Shown here: positions 1 to 8,705 of the stretch, piece after piece
Layout: each line of letters starts with the position of its first letter
Position numbering within the stretch: position 1 is the first letter of the stretch
NCBI GenBank assembly: GCA_003001795.1
Contig: PVNI01000024.1
Coordinates: 1 to 64,000, forward strand
DNA length: 64,000 nt
Direction of reading: 5' to 3'
Origin: Actinomadura viridilutea
GTDB taxonomy: Bacteria > Actinomycetota > Actinomycetes > Streptosporangiales > Streptosporangiaceae
The notes under the pieces: model-generated
Told to the model about the DNA's origin: nothing
Database searches by the model: none
The model's input: only the letters and a program-made list of their open reading frames with translations
Program-made: the position numbers and the translations under genes

Positions 1-77
1 CCGGGGCCGGTGTTGACCGGCAGCAGCGGCTCGATCCTGGCCCAGGCGGCATCGGTCAGCTCGTGTCGGCGAACCAT
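1..77 (-). CDS. IS5-type transposase, 5' end only (runs off window)
   Basis: Reading left from an ATG whose complement ends at 77, 25 codons are open to the window edge. The peptide begins MVRRHELTDAAWARIEPLLP, the typical N-terminus of short IS5/IS4-superfamily transposases of actinomycetes (T-D-A-x-W-x-x-I-x-P-L-L-P). The catalytic DDE domain would lie outside the window. The 65 bases between this start and the first CRISPR repeat carry nothing else recognisable. Whether the element is intact cannot be told from here. Confidence 0.7.
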   Translation of the reverse strand, partial: MVRRHELTDAAWARIEPLLPVNTGP

Positions 78-142
78 GGCCCCTTATCAAGCCACGACCA
101 CAAGATCCAGATCCGCCAGATCCGCAAAACAGGCCCTAGGCG

Positions 143-1145
143 GGACCATCCCCGCGTGCGCGGGGCCGACTCAACCATGGGCTGAGCTGCCCCCAACAGG
201 GACGGACCATCCCCGCGTGCGCGGGGCCGACTGGCACAGTTACGGGGACGTCATCCCGGAATGGGGACCATCCCCGCGTGCGCGGGGCCGACGTGAGCCA
301 AGCATCCTCATGGGCAACCACTTGAGGACCATCCCCGCGTGCGCGGGGCCGACGAGTCCCCGGTGTTGAGGCGCCTGGAGGGCCTGGGACCATCCCCGCG
401 TGCGCGGGGCCGACCCCGGAGTCGCGCCCGAAGGGACTCAACGGGAAGGACCATCCCCGCGTGCGCGGGGCCGATTCGAAAACGTCCGCGTAAGGTTGCT
501 GGATCAGCGGACCATCCCCGCGTGCGCGGGGCCGACGAACTGCCAAACCTGGACATCCTGCCCGACATCGGACCATCCCCGCGTGCGCGGGGCCGACCTG
601 CGCCCCTACGGCGTGTCCAGTCGGCCCAAGGGACCATCCCCGCGTGCGCGGGGCCGACACAGCGTTCCGCCTGCGGCGCTGCTCGGAACGCGGACCATCC
701 CCGCGTGCGCGGGGCCGACCAGGCCCCGCTCCAGGACCAGGCCACCCGCCTGGGACCATCCCCGCGTGCGCGGGGCCGACGCCAAAACGCAGCAGCTGAT
801 CCGCAGCGGAGAGGGACCATCCCCGCGTGCGCGGGGCCGACGTGACCTTGTACACCCATCGGCCGCTGTTCCCGGGACCATCCCCGCGTGCGCGGGGCCG
901 ACGTGGCTCTGCGGTCCGCTCACCGTCTTTGTTGGGACCATCCCCGCGTGCGCGGGGCCGACCCGCACGTGCACCGCAACTGGAACCGCACCAAGGGACC
1001 ATCCCCGCGTGCGCGGGGCCGACACCCCGTGCCGGAGACAGAACCTGAGGCATCAGGGACCATCCCCGCGTGCGCGGGGCCGACCGTCTCATGGCTCGCC
1101 CCAACCGCCGACCGCCAGGACCATCCCCGCGTGCGCGGGGCCGAC
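143..1145 (-). CRISPR. Type I-E-like CRISPR array, 17 repeats and 16 spacers
   Basis: Seventeen repeats of 28 nt start at 143, 204, 265, 326, 387, 448, 509, 570, 631, 692, 753, 814, 875, 935, 996, 1057 and 1118. On the plus strand each begins GGACCATCCCCGCG and ends GCGCGGGGCCGAC, and all copies I checked are identical. Spacers are 33 nt, with one of 32 nt (903-934). The base before each repeat is usually G, so a 29-nt repeat with 32-nt spacers is equally possible. The stem CCCCGCG/CGCGGGG followed by AT matches type I-E repeats only when read on the minus strand, so crRNA is probably transcribed leftward from a leader at the right end. No cas gene is in the window. Whether an effector lies to the left cannot be judged. 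Confidence 0.97.
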
Positions 1146-1300
1146 ACTTTGTGACCTGCGATTCTATGGTGTCGAATCCAGGATTCCATTCAGTTGGAGT
1201 TGCAAACGGACCCCAGGGCGTCTAGCGGCAAGGCAGCGGGATGCAGGGTTGATCCTGCCGACCGTGCGGGCGGCGTTGGGAACATCATGCTCGGTCGCAG
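1146..1300 (-). promoter_or_regulatory. Probable CRISPR leader and array promoter
   Basis: The sequence just right of the last repeat is less GC-rich than its surroundings (around 1146-1210 it is rich in A and T) and has no supported gene. Given the repeat orientation this is where a type I-E leader would sit, feeding transcription leftward. The remaining stretch to 1465 holds no other feature I can support apart from the start region of the gene at 1466. Confidence 0.5.
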
Positions 1301-1465
1301 TGTCGCTGATTCCGCTGACATCAGATCCTGAACCGTCATCGGACCGGTGTCCTACCACCAACCCATCTCATGTGTCGGACGTCGCCTTTGATGACGTTGA
1401 GGGGCGGCGCTTCTTCCTTCGTCAACAAGATCACGATGGGGCGGTGGATCTCGTAGTGTGACAGC

Positions 1466-2938
1466 GTGTTGATCTTGGCGAGGAGTGGCCGTCGGTCGGC
1501 GGGGCGGGCGGCGGACGGACGCCCTGGGCGTGTATGCGCCCTCCTGGGGTTCGCGTTCTTGCTGGTCAGCGTGGCGGTGTTCGCAGTTGGGATGGCTGCG
1601 GGCCCGTCTGGGCTGGTCGCGCGGTGGGGGTCTGGCGGACCGTTCCTCGCGGTGGCGGCTGACTTGTCTCGCCACACCGTCACGGTGATCGCCCGTACGG
1701 CGGCCGCGTGTTCGGCGGTTGGCGTTGTGCTGCTTCTGTTGGCGCTGCGGCGCGGATGGAGCGGTGTCGCGCCCCGGGTGCTGCTGTGGGCCGGGGTGGT
1801 CGGCGCCGTCCTGTTCTGTCTGCTGCCGCCGGCCGGGTCGATCGACATCCTCAACTACGCGATCTACGGCCGCATCGCCGACCTCGGGTTCGACCCGTAC
1901 CACATGACGCCGAACCAGCTTCGGCAGGCAGGTGACCCGGTGGGCCTCTGGCGGCCGCGGTCGTGGGCGGAGCAGCCCACGGTGTACGGGCCCGTGGCGA
2001 CGGCCGTACATGCCGTGGCCGCTCGGCTCGGCGGCGCTTCCATGGCCTGGATCGTGGCGTGGCTCAAGGTGGCCCACGCGGCGGCGTTCGTCGCGATCGC
2101 AGTGATGATCGACCGGCTGGTCGGGCCTGATCGAGTGGCGCGGATGCGGGCGGCGGTGCTGTGGACGGTCAACCCGCTGATGCTCTTCTGGATGGTGGGC
2201 AGCGGCCACGTCGACGTCATCGCGGTGGCGTTGCTGGTCGGAGCCGTGTGGGTGCTCAGCCGGAGCAGATGGGGGATCGCCGCGTCCGGCCTGGTCGCTG
2301 GAGCGCTGGTGGGGGCTGCGATCGCGGCCAAGGTGACGTACCTGTTTCCTGCGGTCGGCCTAGCTCTGGGCTGTCGCCGTCGGCCTCGTGTGGTGGTCGC
2401 GGGTGCTCTGGGGGCCGCCGTCACCGTGGGAGTCGGCTATCTCCTCGCCGGGCGAACGGCGATGGCGTCGTTGTCTCAGCGCATGTCCCACGACAGCGAC
2501 CTGTTCTTGCCGATACCGTCCATCTTGCGGGACCGGCCCGCCGTCTACAGCGCGACTGTGCTGGTCAGCACCTTGTGCGTCGCTGGCCTGGTGTGGTGGC
2601 GTCTCCGCCGCGACGGCACTGGCGACGGCACCTTGGACCTGCGTCCGCTGGTCGCGTTCGCCATCGCCTGCGTGGTGGTGTCGCCCGTTCAGTACCCGTG
2701 GTACGACGCGACGTTCCTCCCCGCGCTGGCCCTGCTGCTGCGCACTCGTTTCGACGAGGCTGTGGTGTTGCGCTGCGCTGTGCTGAGCGTCGTCCTGTTG
2801 CCTGGGATTGGCACGTTCCCATCCCAGTACGAGACGGCACGCGTCGCCGTGCTGATGTTCTTTGTGGCACTCGGAGTGCTAGTTGCTGTCAGCGGCCGCG
2901 GCGTACTCCGAAATTGGGAGCGTTTGCGAAGTACGTGA
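1466..2938 (+). CDS. GT-C fold mannosyltransferase-like membrane protein (MptB/GT87-like)
   Basis: A 490-residue protein with about 12 predicted hydrophobic helices. It resembles polyprenol-phosphate-mannose-dependent mannosyltransferases of the GT-C type, which extend lipomannan-like glycans on the outer face of the membrane. An acidic residue in the first extracytoplasmic loop (SIDILNYAIYGR, about residues 121-132) matches the D-x-x-x-Y-x-x-YG signature of MptB/GT87 proteins, and a second loop reads QPTVYGPVAT. The start is GTG at 1466. No clear Shine-Dalgarno sequence is visible, so a later start is possible. The gene stands alone between the CRISPR leader and a decayed region. Family placement is fairly sure; the acceptor substrate is unknown. 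Confidence 0.75.
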   Translation: MLILARSGRRSAGRAADGRPGRVCALLGFAFLLVSVAVFAVGMAAGPSGLVARWGSGGPFLAVAADLSRHTVTVIARTAAACSAVGVVLLLLALRRGWSGVAPRVLLWAGVVGAVLFCLLPPAGSIDILNYAIYGRIADLGFDPYHMTPNQLRQAGDPVGLWRPRSWAEQPTVYGPVATAVHAVAARLGGASMAWIVAWLKVAHAAAFVAIAVMIDRLVGPDRVARMRAAVLWTVNPLMLFWMVGSGHVDVIAVALLVGAVWVLSRSRWGIAASGLVAGALVGAAIAAKVTYLFPAVGLALGCRRRPRVVVAGALGAAVTVGVGYLLAGRTAMASLSQRMSHDSDLFLPIPSILRDRPAVYSATVLVSTLCVAGLVWWRLRRDGTGDGTLDLRPLVAFAIACVVVSPVQYPWYDATFLPALALLLRTRFDEAVVLRCAVLSVVLLPGIGTFPSQYETARVAVLMFFVALGVLVAVSGRGVLRNWERLRST

Positions 2939-3576
2939 CGCGTCTGCCTGTCCGTCAGGGTGTTCGGGGATGAGGCCGCCTTGTGCACGGCATCTCCTCG
3001 AGGGGGCGGACCAGCCCGTAGCTGCGTCGGCTGCGGCAGAGCACATGGCGGACGATCGTTGCGGCTCCAGGAGCGGCTCAGCACAGTCGGTAGATGTGTG
3101 TTGGCTCGTGGCTGTGGCCCCCGACAGCACACCCACCGGTCGATTCGACCCGATCCTGCAGACGATGCGCCATCAGCGCTACGGGCGGACATGCAGTGTG
3201 TCGCGACCTTGTTGCGAGGGCAGGGGAGATGGCGGCGTGGGCAGCCCCCTGCGAGTGGTGGCGCCCTATGGGCTTCTCGGCCTGACACGTCGGGTGGGTG
3301 GGCTGCTCGCGTCGCCGTGTCGGCTGCGGCAGCGCAAGTGGCGGATGATGTCGTCCGATTCCAGGAGCGGTGCAGCGGAGTCGGTAGACGTGTGGTGGCT
3401 CGTGGCTGTGGCGCCCCCAAAGTGCCCCATCCGTCGACCCGATCTTGGAGACGATCCGGTCGTCAGCTACAACGGGGCGGGGTGGTGCGCGCCCGGCGTT
3501 GTCGCGGAGATGGTAGGCGAGGATCGTCCAGATCATCGGCCCGGTGGACGAGGACCGCGGAGCTGCTGGAGCCGGT
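2939..3576. other. Gene-free relic stretch
   Basis: Long frames exist on both strands, but none has a recognisable domain, a convincing ribosome binding site or consistent actinobacterial codon use. The stretch contains the degenerate direct duplication annotated separately and ends in a fragment of infB. It looks like accumulated debris. Confidence 0.55.
3026..3459. repeat. Degenerate direct duplication of about 140 bp
   Basis: Positions about 3026-3167 and 3319-3459 align over their length, both starting GTCGGCTGCGGCAG and both containing a block ending GTGGCTCGTGGCTGTGG. By eye, roughly four fifths of bases agree, with a few single-base gaps. The copies lie 293 bp apart in the same orientation. 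The intervening sequence is not obviously duplicated. Origin unknown; a decayed mobile element or gene duplication are both possible. Confidence 0.6.
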
Positions 3577-3660
3577 GACATTGAGTTCGGCGAGGAGGAC
3601 CTGCAGCCGCGTCCGCCTGTCGTGACCGTCATGGGTCACGTCGACCACGGGAAGACGAAG
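3577..3660 (+). pseudogene. infB: Fragment of infB (translation initiation factor IF-2, G1 motif region)
   Basis: Twenty-eight codons translate to a stretch containing [20 protein letters not shown] followed by HGKTK. This is the junction between the N-terminal region and the GTPase domain of IF-2, with the P-loop GHVDHGKT intact. Downstream of the Lys codon at 3660 the frame loses all similarity (no switch regions), and upstream similarity also stops. It is therefore an isolated fragment of about 84 bp, not a functional factor. The full infB gene must exist elsewhere. Confidence 0.85.
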
Positions 3661-3802
3661 CGCTCAGCGCTGGCGATCGGCGGGGTGCAGGCTCCGCGGG
3701 CCGGCGGGAAGAACCCGTTCGAGGACCGTTTCGCGAGTGGTGGGAGCCCGGCGGGCTTCTTCGGGCACACGCGTTGGGTGGATGGGCTGTCCGCGAGTGG
3801 GC

Positions 3803-4699
3803 TCAGTGGGCGACAGCGGCGGTCTTTGGCTGCTCGTCGGGGATGGTGTCGAGCACTTCGGCCGCGATCGCGCGGGCTGCCGGGTCGAGGTCGGCGTGCA
3901 GTGTGCGGAAGACGTGTTGGGCGCGCTCGGCGGGCCAGTCCTCGGGCAGGTGCTCCTGCGGCAGGCGCGGATCCTGTCTGATGACCTGGAGCCATTCGGT
4001 CTCGAGCAGAAGTTGCCGGGCCAGGCTGTCGGTCGGAATGCCTGGCGGCGGGGACGGGGCGTCCCATCGGTCGAGGAAGCGGCGGTAGCGGGCGGCGACG
4101 GCGGTCAGGTCCCAGGCGTCGCGCACCAGCTCGGCCACGTTGGTCGGCGGGAGCGCCCGCCCCTGGAACACCTTGACGTGCTCGGCCGCCTCCAGGCCTT
4201 CCAAGAGTGCGCGGACGTCGACTTTCGACGGGGAGATCCATAGTCCGCCTTGCAGGCTGCCGAATCCGGCCCACAGCAGCCGTGAACGGAGCACGTGGCG
4301 TTGCCGCTGCCACGATTCGGGCAGGGAGAAGCCCAGCAGCGTCCATGTGCCGTCCCAGTGGGTGTTGACCGCGCCGATCCGCCAGATTCTGGATTCGCCG
4401 TCGCGCAGGATCTCGCGTGACCGCGGTGTCAGGCCCACGTAGACGTTGCGGCCGCGGCGGGTGCGCTGGAGGAGGCCGCGCCGCGCCATGCGGCTGAGCG
4501 TGGAGCGGGTGGCGTGTTCGGAGACGCCGACGCGGCTGAGGACGTCGAGCACGCTGGAGGTGGCCACCAGCATGTCGCGCCCCAGTACGTGTCTGCCGAA
4601 GAACGTCAGGAGCAGCGCCTGAGGACGAGGTGTGCCGGCGGGCGAATGCTCGTCCTCGTCTGTCTCTCCCGCTCCGTTGGGGCTGAGGTCGTCGTGCAC
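3803..4699 (-). CDS. PaaX-family transcriptional regulator
   Basis: 298 residues from a GTG at 4699. An N-terminal winged-helix domain (about residues 28-100, with the block [18 protein letters not shown]) is followed by the PaaX central region ([20 protein letters not shown], about 136-155) and the PaaX C-terminal domain with the LLLETEW block. PaaX proteins are repressors that usually sense an aryl-CoA or related thioester. The gene is divergent from the transporter at 4827, and a motif at 4721-4740 lies between them and recurs before the enzyme operon at 6371. It therefore probably controls both the transporter and the enzymes. The inducer is unknown. Confidence 0.88.
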   Translation of the reverse strand: MHDDLSPNGAGETDEDEHSPAGTPRPQALLLTFFGRHVLGRDMLVATSSVLDVLSRVGVSEHATRSTLSRMARRGLLQRTRRGRNVYVGLTPRSREILRDGESRIWRIGAVNTHWDGTWTLLGFSLPESWQRQRHVLRSRLLWAGFGSLQGGLWISPSKVDVRALLEGLEAAEHVKVFQGRALPPTNVAELVRDAWDLTAVAARYRRFLDRWDAPSPPPGIPTDSLARQLLLETEWLQVIRQDPRLPQEHLPEDWPAERAQHVFRTLHADLDPAARAIAAEVLDTIPDEQPKTAAVAH

Positions 4700-4720
4700 G
4701 CGTTCAGGGTAGTCGCGACG

Positions 4721-4740
4721 ATGTTGGGCAAAGTCTTGAC
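4721..4740 (+). promoter_or_regulatory. Candidate PaaX-type operator/promoter, copy 1
   Basis: The 20-mer ATGTTGGGCAAAGTCTTGAC ends in a TTGAC element that could be a -35 box for the transporter gene. It lies 22 bp upstream of the regulator start. Sixteen of the 20 bases recur at 6292-6311. Assignment to the regulator is inferred from position. Confidence 0.5.
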
Positions 4741-4826
4741 GGCGGTGAGAGCAATGCTTACTTTCTTCGGCAATGTGGCCTGGGCCACAGTCACGCGTCA
4801 GTGGTCACCGAGAGGCAGGGCACGCC

Positions 4827-6221
4827 ATGTCAGGCACCACCTCAGGGAAACCGTCAGCCGGACGGCCGGACGGCCGGCCGCGCCCCTCACCCGTCCAGTT
4901 GCGCCGCGCGGTGCTGTCCAGCTACCTGGGCAGCGTCATCGAGTACTACGACTTCCTGCTGTACGCCACGGCGTCGGCGCTGGTGTTCAACAAGGTGTTC
5001 TTCTCCAGCCTCGATCCGCTGGCGGGCACCGTGGCCAGCCTCGGCACGTTCACCACCGGCTACCTGGCCCGGCCGCTCGGCGGCATCGTCTTCGGGCACT
5101 TCGGCGACCGGCTCGGTCGCAAGCGCATGCTCGTCGTCACCATGGTGCTGATGGGCGTGGCCAGCACGCTCATCGGCCTGCTGCCCACCTACGACCACAT
5201 CGGCGTGTGGGCGCCGATCCTGCTGGTCGTCCTGCGCGTGCTGCAGGGCGTCGCCGTCGGCGGCGAGTGGGGCGGGGCGGTGCTGATGTCCGCCGAGCAC
5301 GCCACCTCGCGGCGCGGCATGTGGGCCAGCTTCACCAACGCCGGCGCGCCCAGCGGCATGGTCGTGTCGACGCTCGTGCTGACGCTGACGTCGTCGGCGA
5401 CCAGCGAGGACCAGTTCCTGTCGTGGGGATGGCGCGTGCCGTTCCTGCTGAGCGTACTGCTCCTGGTGCTCGGCTTGTTCGTGCGCCTGAAGGTCGAGGA
5501 GACGCCGGTGTTCGCTGAGGCCGAGGCGGCTCGGGCATCGCGGGCCGCCGAGGCGCCGCCGCTGCTGGAGGTGCTGCGCCGCCATCCCAGGAACCTGCTG
5601 CTGGCGGTCGGCGTGGGGTTCGGTGCGTTCGTCGCCCAAGCCACCCTGACCACCTTCCTCATTTCGTACGCGGTCGACGCGGGCTTTCCTCGGCAGACGG
5701 TCCTCAACGCGCTGACCCTGTCGTCGGTCCTTGCCGTCGTGGGCATCGTCGGTTACTCGGCGCTGTCCGACCGGATAGGTCGGCGTCCGGTTGTGCTCGC
5801 CGGAGCGATCGCTATGGCGGTCGTCGCGTTCCTGCTCTTCCCGATGGTCGACAGCGGATCGGTCGTCCTGCTGACAGTGGCGGTCGTGCTCGGGCAGTCG
5901 GTCGCGCATCCGGCGATGTACGGACCGCTGGCCGCGCTGTACAGCGAGATGTTCGGCACCCGCACCCGCTACACCGGTGCGTCGCTCGGTTACCAGATCT
6001 CCGCCACCGGCGCGGGTTTCGCGCCCGTGCTCTTTGCGAGCATGACCGGCGCCTCGGGCGGCGGCACGGTCGGGGTGTCCGTGCTCATCGCCCTGGCCTG
6101 CGTGATCACCGTCGTGTGCGTGCTGGTGGCGAGGGAGAGTCACCGGCTGGACCTGACGGAGGAGCCGCAGGAGTCCGCGGGTGCGGTGGGGCGTTCGGCC
6201 GCCGAAGGCGCGGCCGGGTAG
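4827..6221 (+). CDS. MFS transporter, metabolite:H+ symporter (MHS) family
   Basis: 464 residues with 12 predicted membrane helices. The first helix block SSYLGSVIEYYDFLLYATAS is typical of MHS-family carriers (shikimate, KgtP, ProP-like), which bring organic acids and zwitterions in with protons. The loop motif GHFGDRLGRKRML (MFS motif A) and the helix 4 block LQGVAVGGEWGGA are present. I chose ATG 4827 because AGAGGCAGGG lies just upstream; longer in-frame starts lack a site. It is divergent from paaX and upstream of the SDR operon, so it is the likely uptake system for the compound those enzymes degrade. Confidence 0.88.
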   Translation: MSGTTSGKPSAGRPDGRPRPSPVQLRRAVLSSYLGSVIEYYDFLLYATASALVFNKVFFSSLDPLAGTVASLGTFTTGYLARPLGGIVFGHFGDRLGRKRMLVVTMVLMGVASTLIGLLPTYDHIGVWAPILLVVLRVLQGVAVGGEWGGAVLMSAEHATSRRGMWASFTNAGAPSGMVVSTLVLTLTSSATSEDQFLSWGWRVPFLLSVLLLVLGLFVRLKVEETPVFAEAEAARASRAAEAPPLLEVLRRHPRNLLLAVGVGFGAFVAQATLTTFLISYAVDAGFPRQTVLNALTLSSVLAVVGIVGYSALSDRIGRRPVVLAGAIAMAVVAFLLFPMVDSGSVVLLTVAVVLGQSVAHPAMYGPLAALYSEMFGTRTRYTGASLGYQISATGAGFAPVLFASMTGASGGGTVGVSVLIALACVITVVCVLVARESHRLDLTEEPQESAGAVGRSAAEGAAG

Positions 6222-6291
6222 CCGCTGCGCCTCGCCTTGCCCGCGGGCCAGGGCGCCGTCCGGGGCGCCCGGCGTCCCTGGCCCGCGGGCA

Positions 6292-6335
6292 ATGTTGGGC
6301 ACTTTATTGACTGTCATAATGAACACGCCTAACAT
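6292..6335 (+). promoter_or_regulatory. Candidate PaaX-type operator/promoter, copy 2, with inverted arm
   Basis: ATGTTGGGC at 6292-6300 is answered by GCCTAACAT at 6327-6335, an inverted repeat with one mismatch centred near 6313. TTGACT at 6308 within it could be a -35 element. The left arm and following bases match the site at 4721-4740. It lies 36 bp before the SDR start, so it probably controls the three-gene enzyme operon. Confidence 0.5.
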
Positions 6336-6370
6336 CGTGCCGACTCCCGGACGGAAGGGCGGACAGCCGC

Positions 6371-7300
6371 ATGGATCTGGCGAACAAGGTGGTGATCGTC
6401 ACCGGCGCGGGGCGCGGCCTCGGCCGTGCCTACGCGCTGGCGCTGGCCGACGCGGGCGCGGCGGTCGTGGTGAACGACGCCGACGAGTCGGCCGCCGAGC
6501 GGGTGGTCGAGGACGTGGCGGCGCGCGGCGGCCGGGCGGTCGCCGCACCGGGCGCGGTCGGCCCGACCGCGGTGGCCGGCGCGCTGGTCGACCGCGCCGT
6601 GACCGAGTTCGGCCGGCTGGACGGCCTGATCGCCAACGCGGGCATCCTGCGCGACCGGGTGCTGTGGAAGATGTCGGACGAGGACTTCGACGCCGTCGTC
6701 AACGTGCACCTGCGCGGCACGTTCACCTGCGTGCGGGCCGCCGTGCGCCGCATGCGCGAGCAAGGCGAGGGCGGCCGCATCGTCGTGGTCGGCTCTCCCG
6801 CCGGACAGCGCGGCAACTTCGGCCAGACCAACTATTCGGCGGCCAAGGCCGCGATCGTCGGGATGGTGCGCACCTGGGCGTTGGAGTGCGCCAAGGCGAA
6901 CATCACCGTGAACGCCGTGATCCCCGTGGCGGCCACCGCCATGACCAAGACGATCCCCGCGTTCGCTCCCTACGTGGAGGCGTGGGAGAAGGACGGGCGG
7001 CCCTTCCCGTCCTGGCTGCGCGCCGCCGAAGGCTTCGGCACTCCCGACGACGTCGCGGGCCTGCCGGTGTTCCTGCTCTCCGACGCCGCCGCGGACGTCA
7101 CCGGGCAGGCCATCGGCATCGGCGGCGACCGGCTGTCGCTGTGGACGCACCCGCAGGAGTCCGTGGTCGCCGTCCGCGACGGCGGCTGGGACGCCGACGC
7201 CATCGCCGCGGCCTGGGCGACCACGGTCGGCCGGGAGCCGCAGACCTACGGCATACCCGCCCCGAAGGTCCCCGACGACGCCCGGGAGGCCGTGGCGTGA
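6371..7300 (+). CDS. Short-chain dehydrogenase/reductase
   Basis: 309 residues. The Rossmann dinucleotide motif TGAGRGLG sits near residue 12, the NAG motif is LIANAGIL, and the catalytic Ser-Tyr-Lys set is seen in VVGSPAGQ and YSAAKAA. It resembles FabG and HSD17B4-type hydroxyacyl-CoA dehydrogenases. The C-terminus extends about 50 residues beyond a minimal SDR. The stop overlaps the next start by 4 bp (GTGA), indicating translational coupling with the amidohydrolase. With the MaoC hydratase this would give hydration and oxidation of an enoyl-CoA-like intermediate; the substrate is unknown. Confidence 0.88.
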   Translation: MDLANKVVIVTGAGRGLGRAYALALADAGAAVVVNDADESAAERVVEDVAARGGRAVAAPGAVGPTAVAGALVDRAVTEFGRLDGLIANAGILRDRVLWKMSDEDFDAVVNVHLRGTFTCVRAAVRRMREQGEGGRIVVVGSPAGQRGNFGQTNYSAAKAAIVGMVRTWALECAKANITVNAVIPVAATAMTKTIPAFAPYVEAWEKDGRPFPSWLRAAEGFGTPDDVAGLPVFLLSDAAADVTGQAIGIGGDRLSLWTHPQESVVAVRDGGWDADAIAAAWATTVGREPQTYGIPAPKVPDDAREAVA

Positions 7301-8199
7301 ACGTCGACGAACTGGTCGCCATCGACGTCCACACGCACGCCGAGATCTCCGCCGACGGGCACGCCTCCCTGCCTCCCGAGCTGATGGAGGCGTCGGAGAA
7401 GTACTTCGGCGCGCACGGCCACCGTCAGCCGACCGTGGACGAGATGGCCGCGTACTACCGCGAGCGGAAGATGGCTGCGGTCGTGTTCACCGTCGATGCC
7501 GAGCACGCCACCGGGCATCCGCCGATTCCCAACGAGGAGGTCGCCGAGGCCTGCGCGCGCCACTCCGACACGCTCATCCCGTTCGCCAGCATCGACCCCT
7601 GGCGGGGAAAGGCGGGCGTGCGCATGGCGCGCCGCCTGGTGGAGGAGTACGGGGTGCGCGGTTTCAAGTTCCACCCGAGCATGCAGGGCTTCGCCCCCAA
7701 CGACCCGATCGCCTACCCCCTGTACGAGGCCATAGAGGAAATGGGCGTGCCCGCGCTGTTCCACACCGGGCAGACGGGCATCGGTGCGGGCGTGCCGGGC
7801 GGGGGCGGCATCCGGCTCAAGTACTCCGACCCGATGCTGGTGGACGACGTCGCCGTCGACTTCCCGCATCTGCGGATCATCCTCGCGCACCCGTCGTTCC
7901 CCTGGCAGGACGAGGCGCTCGCCGTCGCCGTCCACAAGCCGTACGTCCACATCGACCTGTCGGGCTGGTCGCCCAAGTACTTCCCCCCGCAGCTCGTCCG
8001 GTACGCCAACACGCTCCTGAAGGACAAGGTGCTGTTCGGCTCCGACTACCCGGTCATCACCCCGGACCGGTGGCTGGCCGACTTCGACCGGCTGGAGATC
8101 AAGCCCGAGGTCCGACCGAAGATCCTCAAGAACAACGCCGCCCGCCTGCTCGGGCTGACCGGGGCGGGCCCGGCGGACAAGGAGGCGAACCGCTCGTGA
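7297..8199 (+). CDS. Amidohydrolase-2 family hydrolase or decarboxylase
   Basis: 300 residues from a GTG that overlaps the upstream stop. Metal ligands of the amidohydrolase TIM barrel are visible: H-T-H (residues 12 and 14), LFHTGQ, LAHPSFPW and the Asp of FGSDYPVI. This set fits PF04909, whose members include ACMSD-like decarboxylases and ring-cleavage hydrolases. It is translationally coupled on both sides (SDR upstream, MaoC downstream). It probably performs the hydrolysis or non-oxidative decarboxylation step of the pathway. Confidence 0.87.
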   Translation: MNVDELVAIDVHTHAEISADGHASLPPELMEASEKYFGAHGHRQPTVDEMAAYYRERKMAAVVFTVDAEHATGHPPIPNEEVAEACARHSDTLIPFASIDPWRGKAGVRMARRLVEEYGVRGFKFHPSMQGFAPNDPIAYPLYEAIEEMGVPALFHTGQTGIGAGVPGGGGIRLKYSDPMLVDDVAVDFPHLRIILAHPSFPWQDEALAVAVHKPYVHIDLSGWSPKYFPPQLVRYANTLLKDKVLFGSDYPVITPDRWLADFDRLEIKPEVRPKILKNNAARLLGLTGAGPADKEANRS

Positions 8200-8654
8200 C
8201 CGTCAAAGCCCACGGTCCGGCCGAGATTCTCGCGCTGGCCGGCGCCGACCTCGGCCGCACCGACTGGATGGAGATCACCCAGGAGCGGGTGAACGTCTTC
8301 GCCGACGCCACCGACGACCACCAGTGGATCCACGTCGACGCCGAACGGGCCGCGCGCGGCCCGTTCGGCGGCACCATCGCGCACGGCTACCTCACCCTGT
8401 CGCTTCTCATCCCGCTGTTCAGCGAGCTGCTGGAGATCAGCGGCGTGGCGATGAGCGTCAACTACGGGCTGAACAAGGTGCGCTTCCCCGCCCCCGTCCC
8501 GGTCGGCGCGCGGATCCGTCTGCACGGCGTCGTCGCCGACGCCAGGGAGATCCCCGGGGGTGTCGAGACGACCATGGACTTCACCGTCGAGGTCGACCGC
8601 GGCGACAAGCCCGCCTGCGTCGCCCAGGCCGTCTACCGGCACTACACCTCCTAG
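8196..8654 (+). CDS. MaoC-like (R)-specific enoyl-CoA hydratase
   Basis: 152 residues from GTG 8196, overlapping the amidohydrolase stop by 4 bp. The hotdog-fold signature is clear: FADATDDHQWIHVD (about residues 28-41, with the catalytic Asp and His) and the following FGGTIAHGYLTLSLL. Length is normal for a single-domain MaoC protein. As the third gene of the operon it probably adds water to an enoyl-CoA, with the SDR as partner. A strong terminator follows directly. Confidence 0.9.
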   Translation: MTVKAHGPAEILALAGADLGRTDWMEITQERVNVFADATDDHQWIHVDAERAARGPFGGTIAHGYLTLSLLIPLFSELLEISGVAMSVNYGLNKVRFPAPVPVGARIRLHGVVADAREIPGGVETTMDFTVEVDRGDKPACVAQAVYRHYTS

Positions 8655-8705
8655 CGCCGCCCGTTCCCGCGCGACCGCCCGCGCCGCCCGTGGGAACGGG
8701 CGGCG
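8655..8705 (+). terminator. Strong hairpin after the SDR-amidohydrolase-MaoC operon
   Basis: CGCCGCCCGTTCCC at 8655-8668 pairs perfectly with GGGAACGGGCGGCG at 8692-8705, a 14-bp stem that begins right after the stop codon. There is no U-tract, as is common for actinomycete terminators. Confidence 0.85.

Noticed and set aside
10-1461. Long open frames on both strands across the CRISPR array (e.g. 136-1104 minus, 400-1461 plus)
   Set aside because: They only arise because 28-nt repeats with 33-nt spacers leave all frames open; the products are periodic repeats of the CRISPR sequence.
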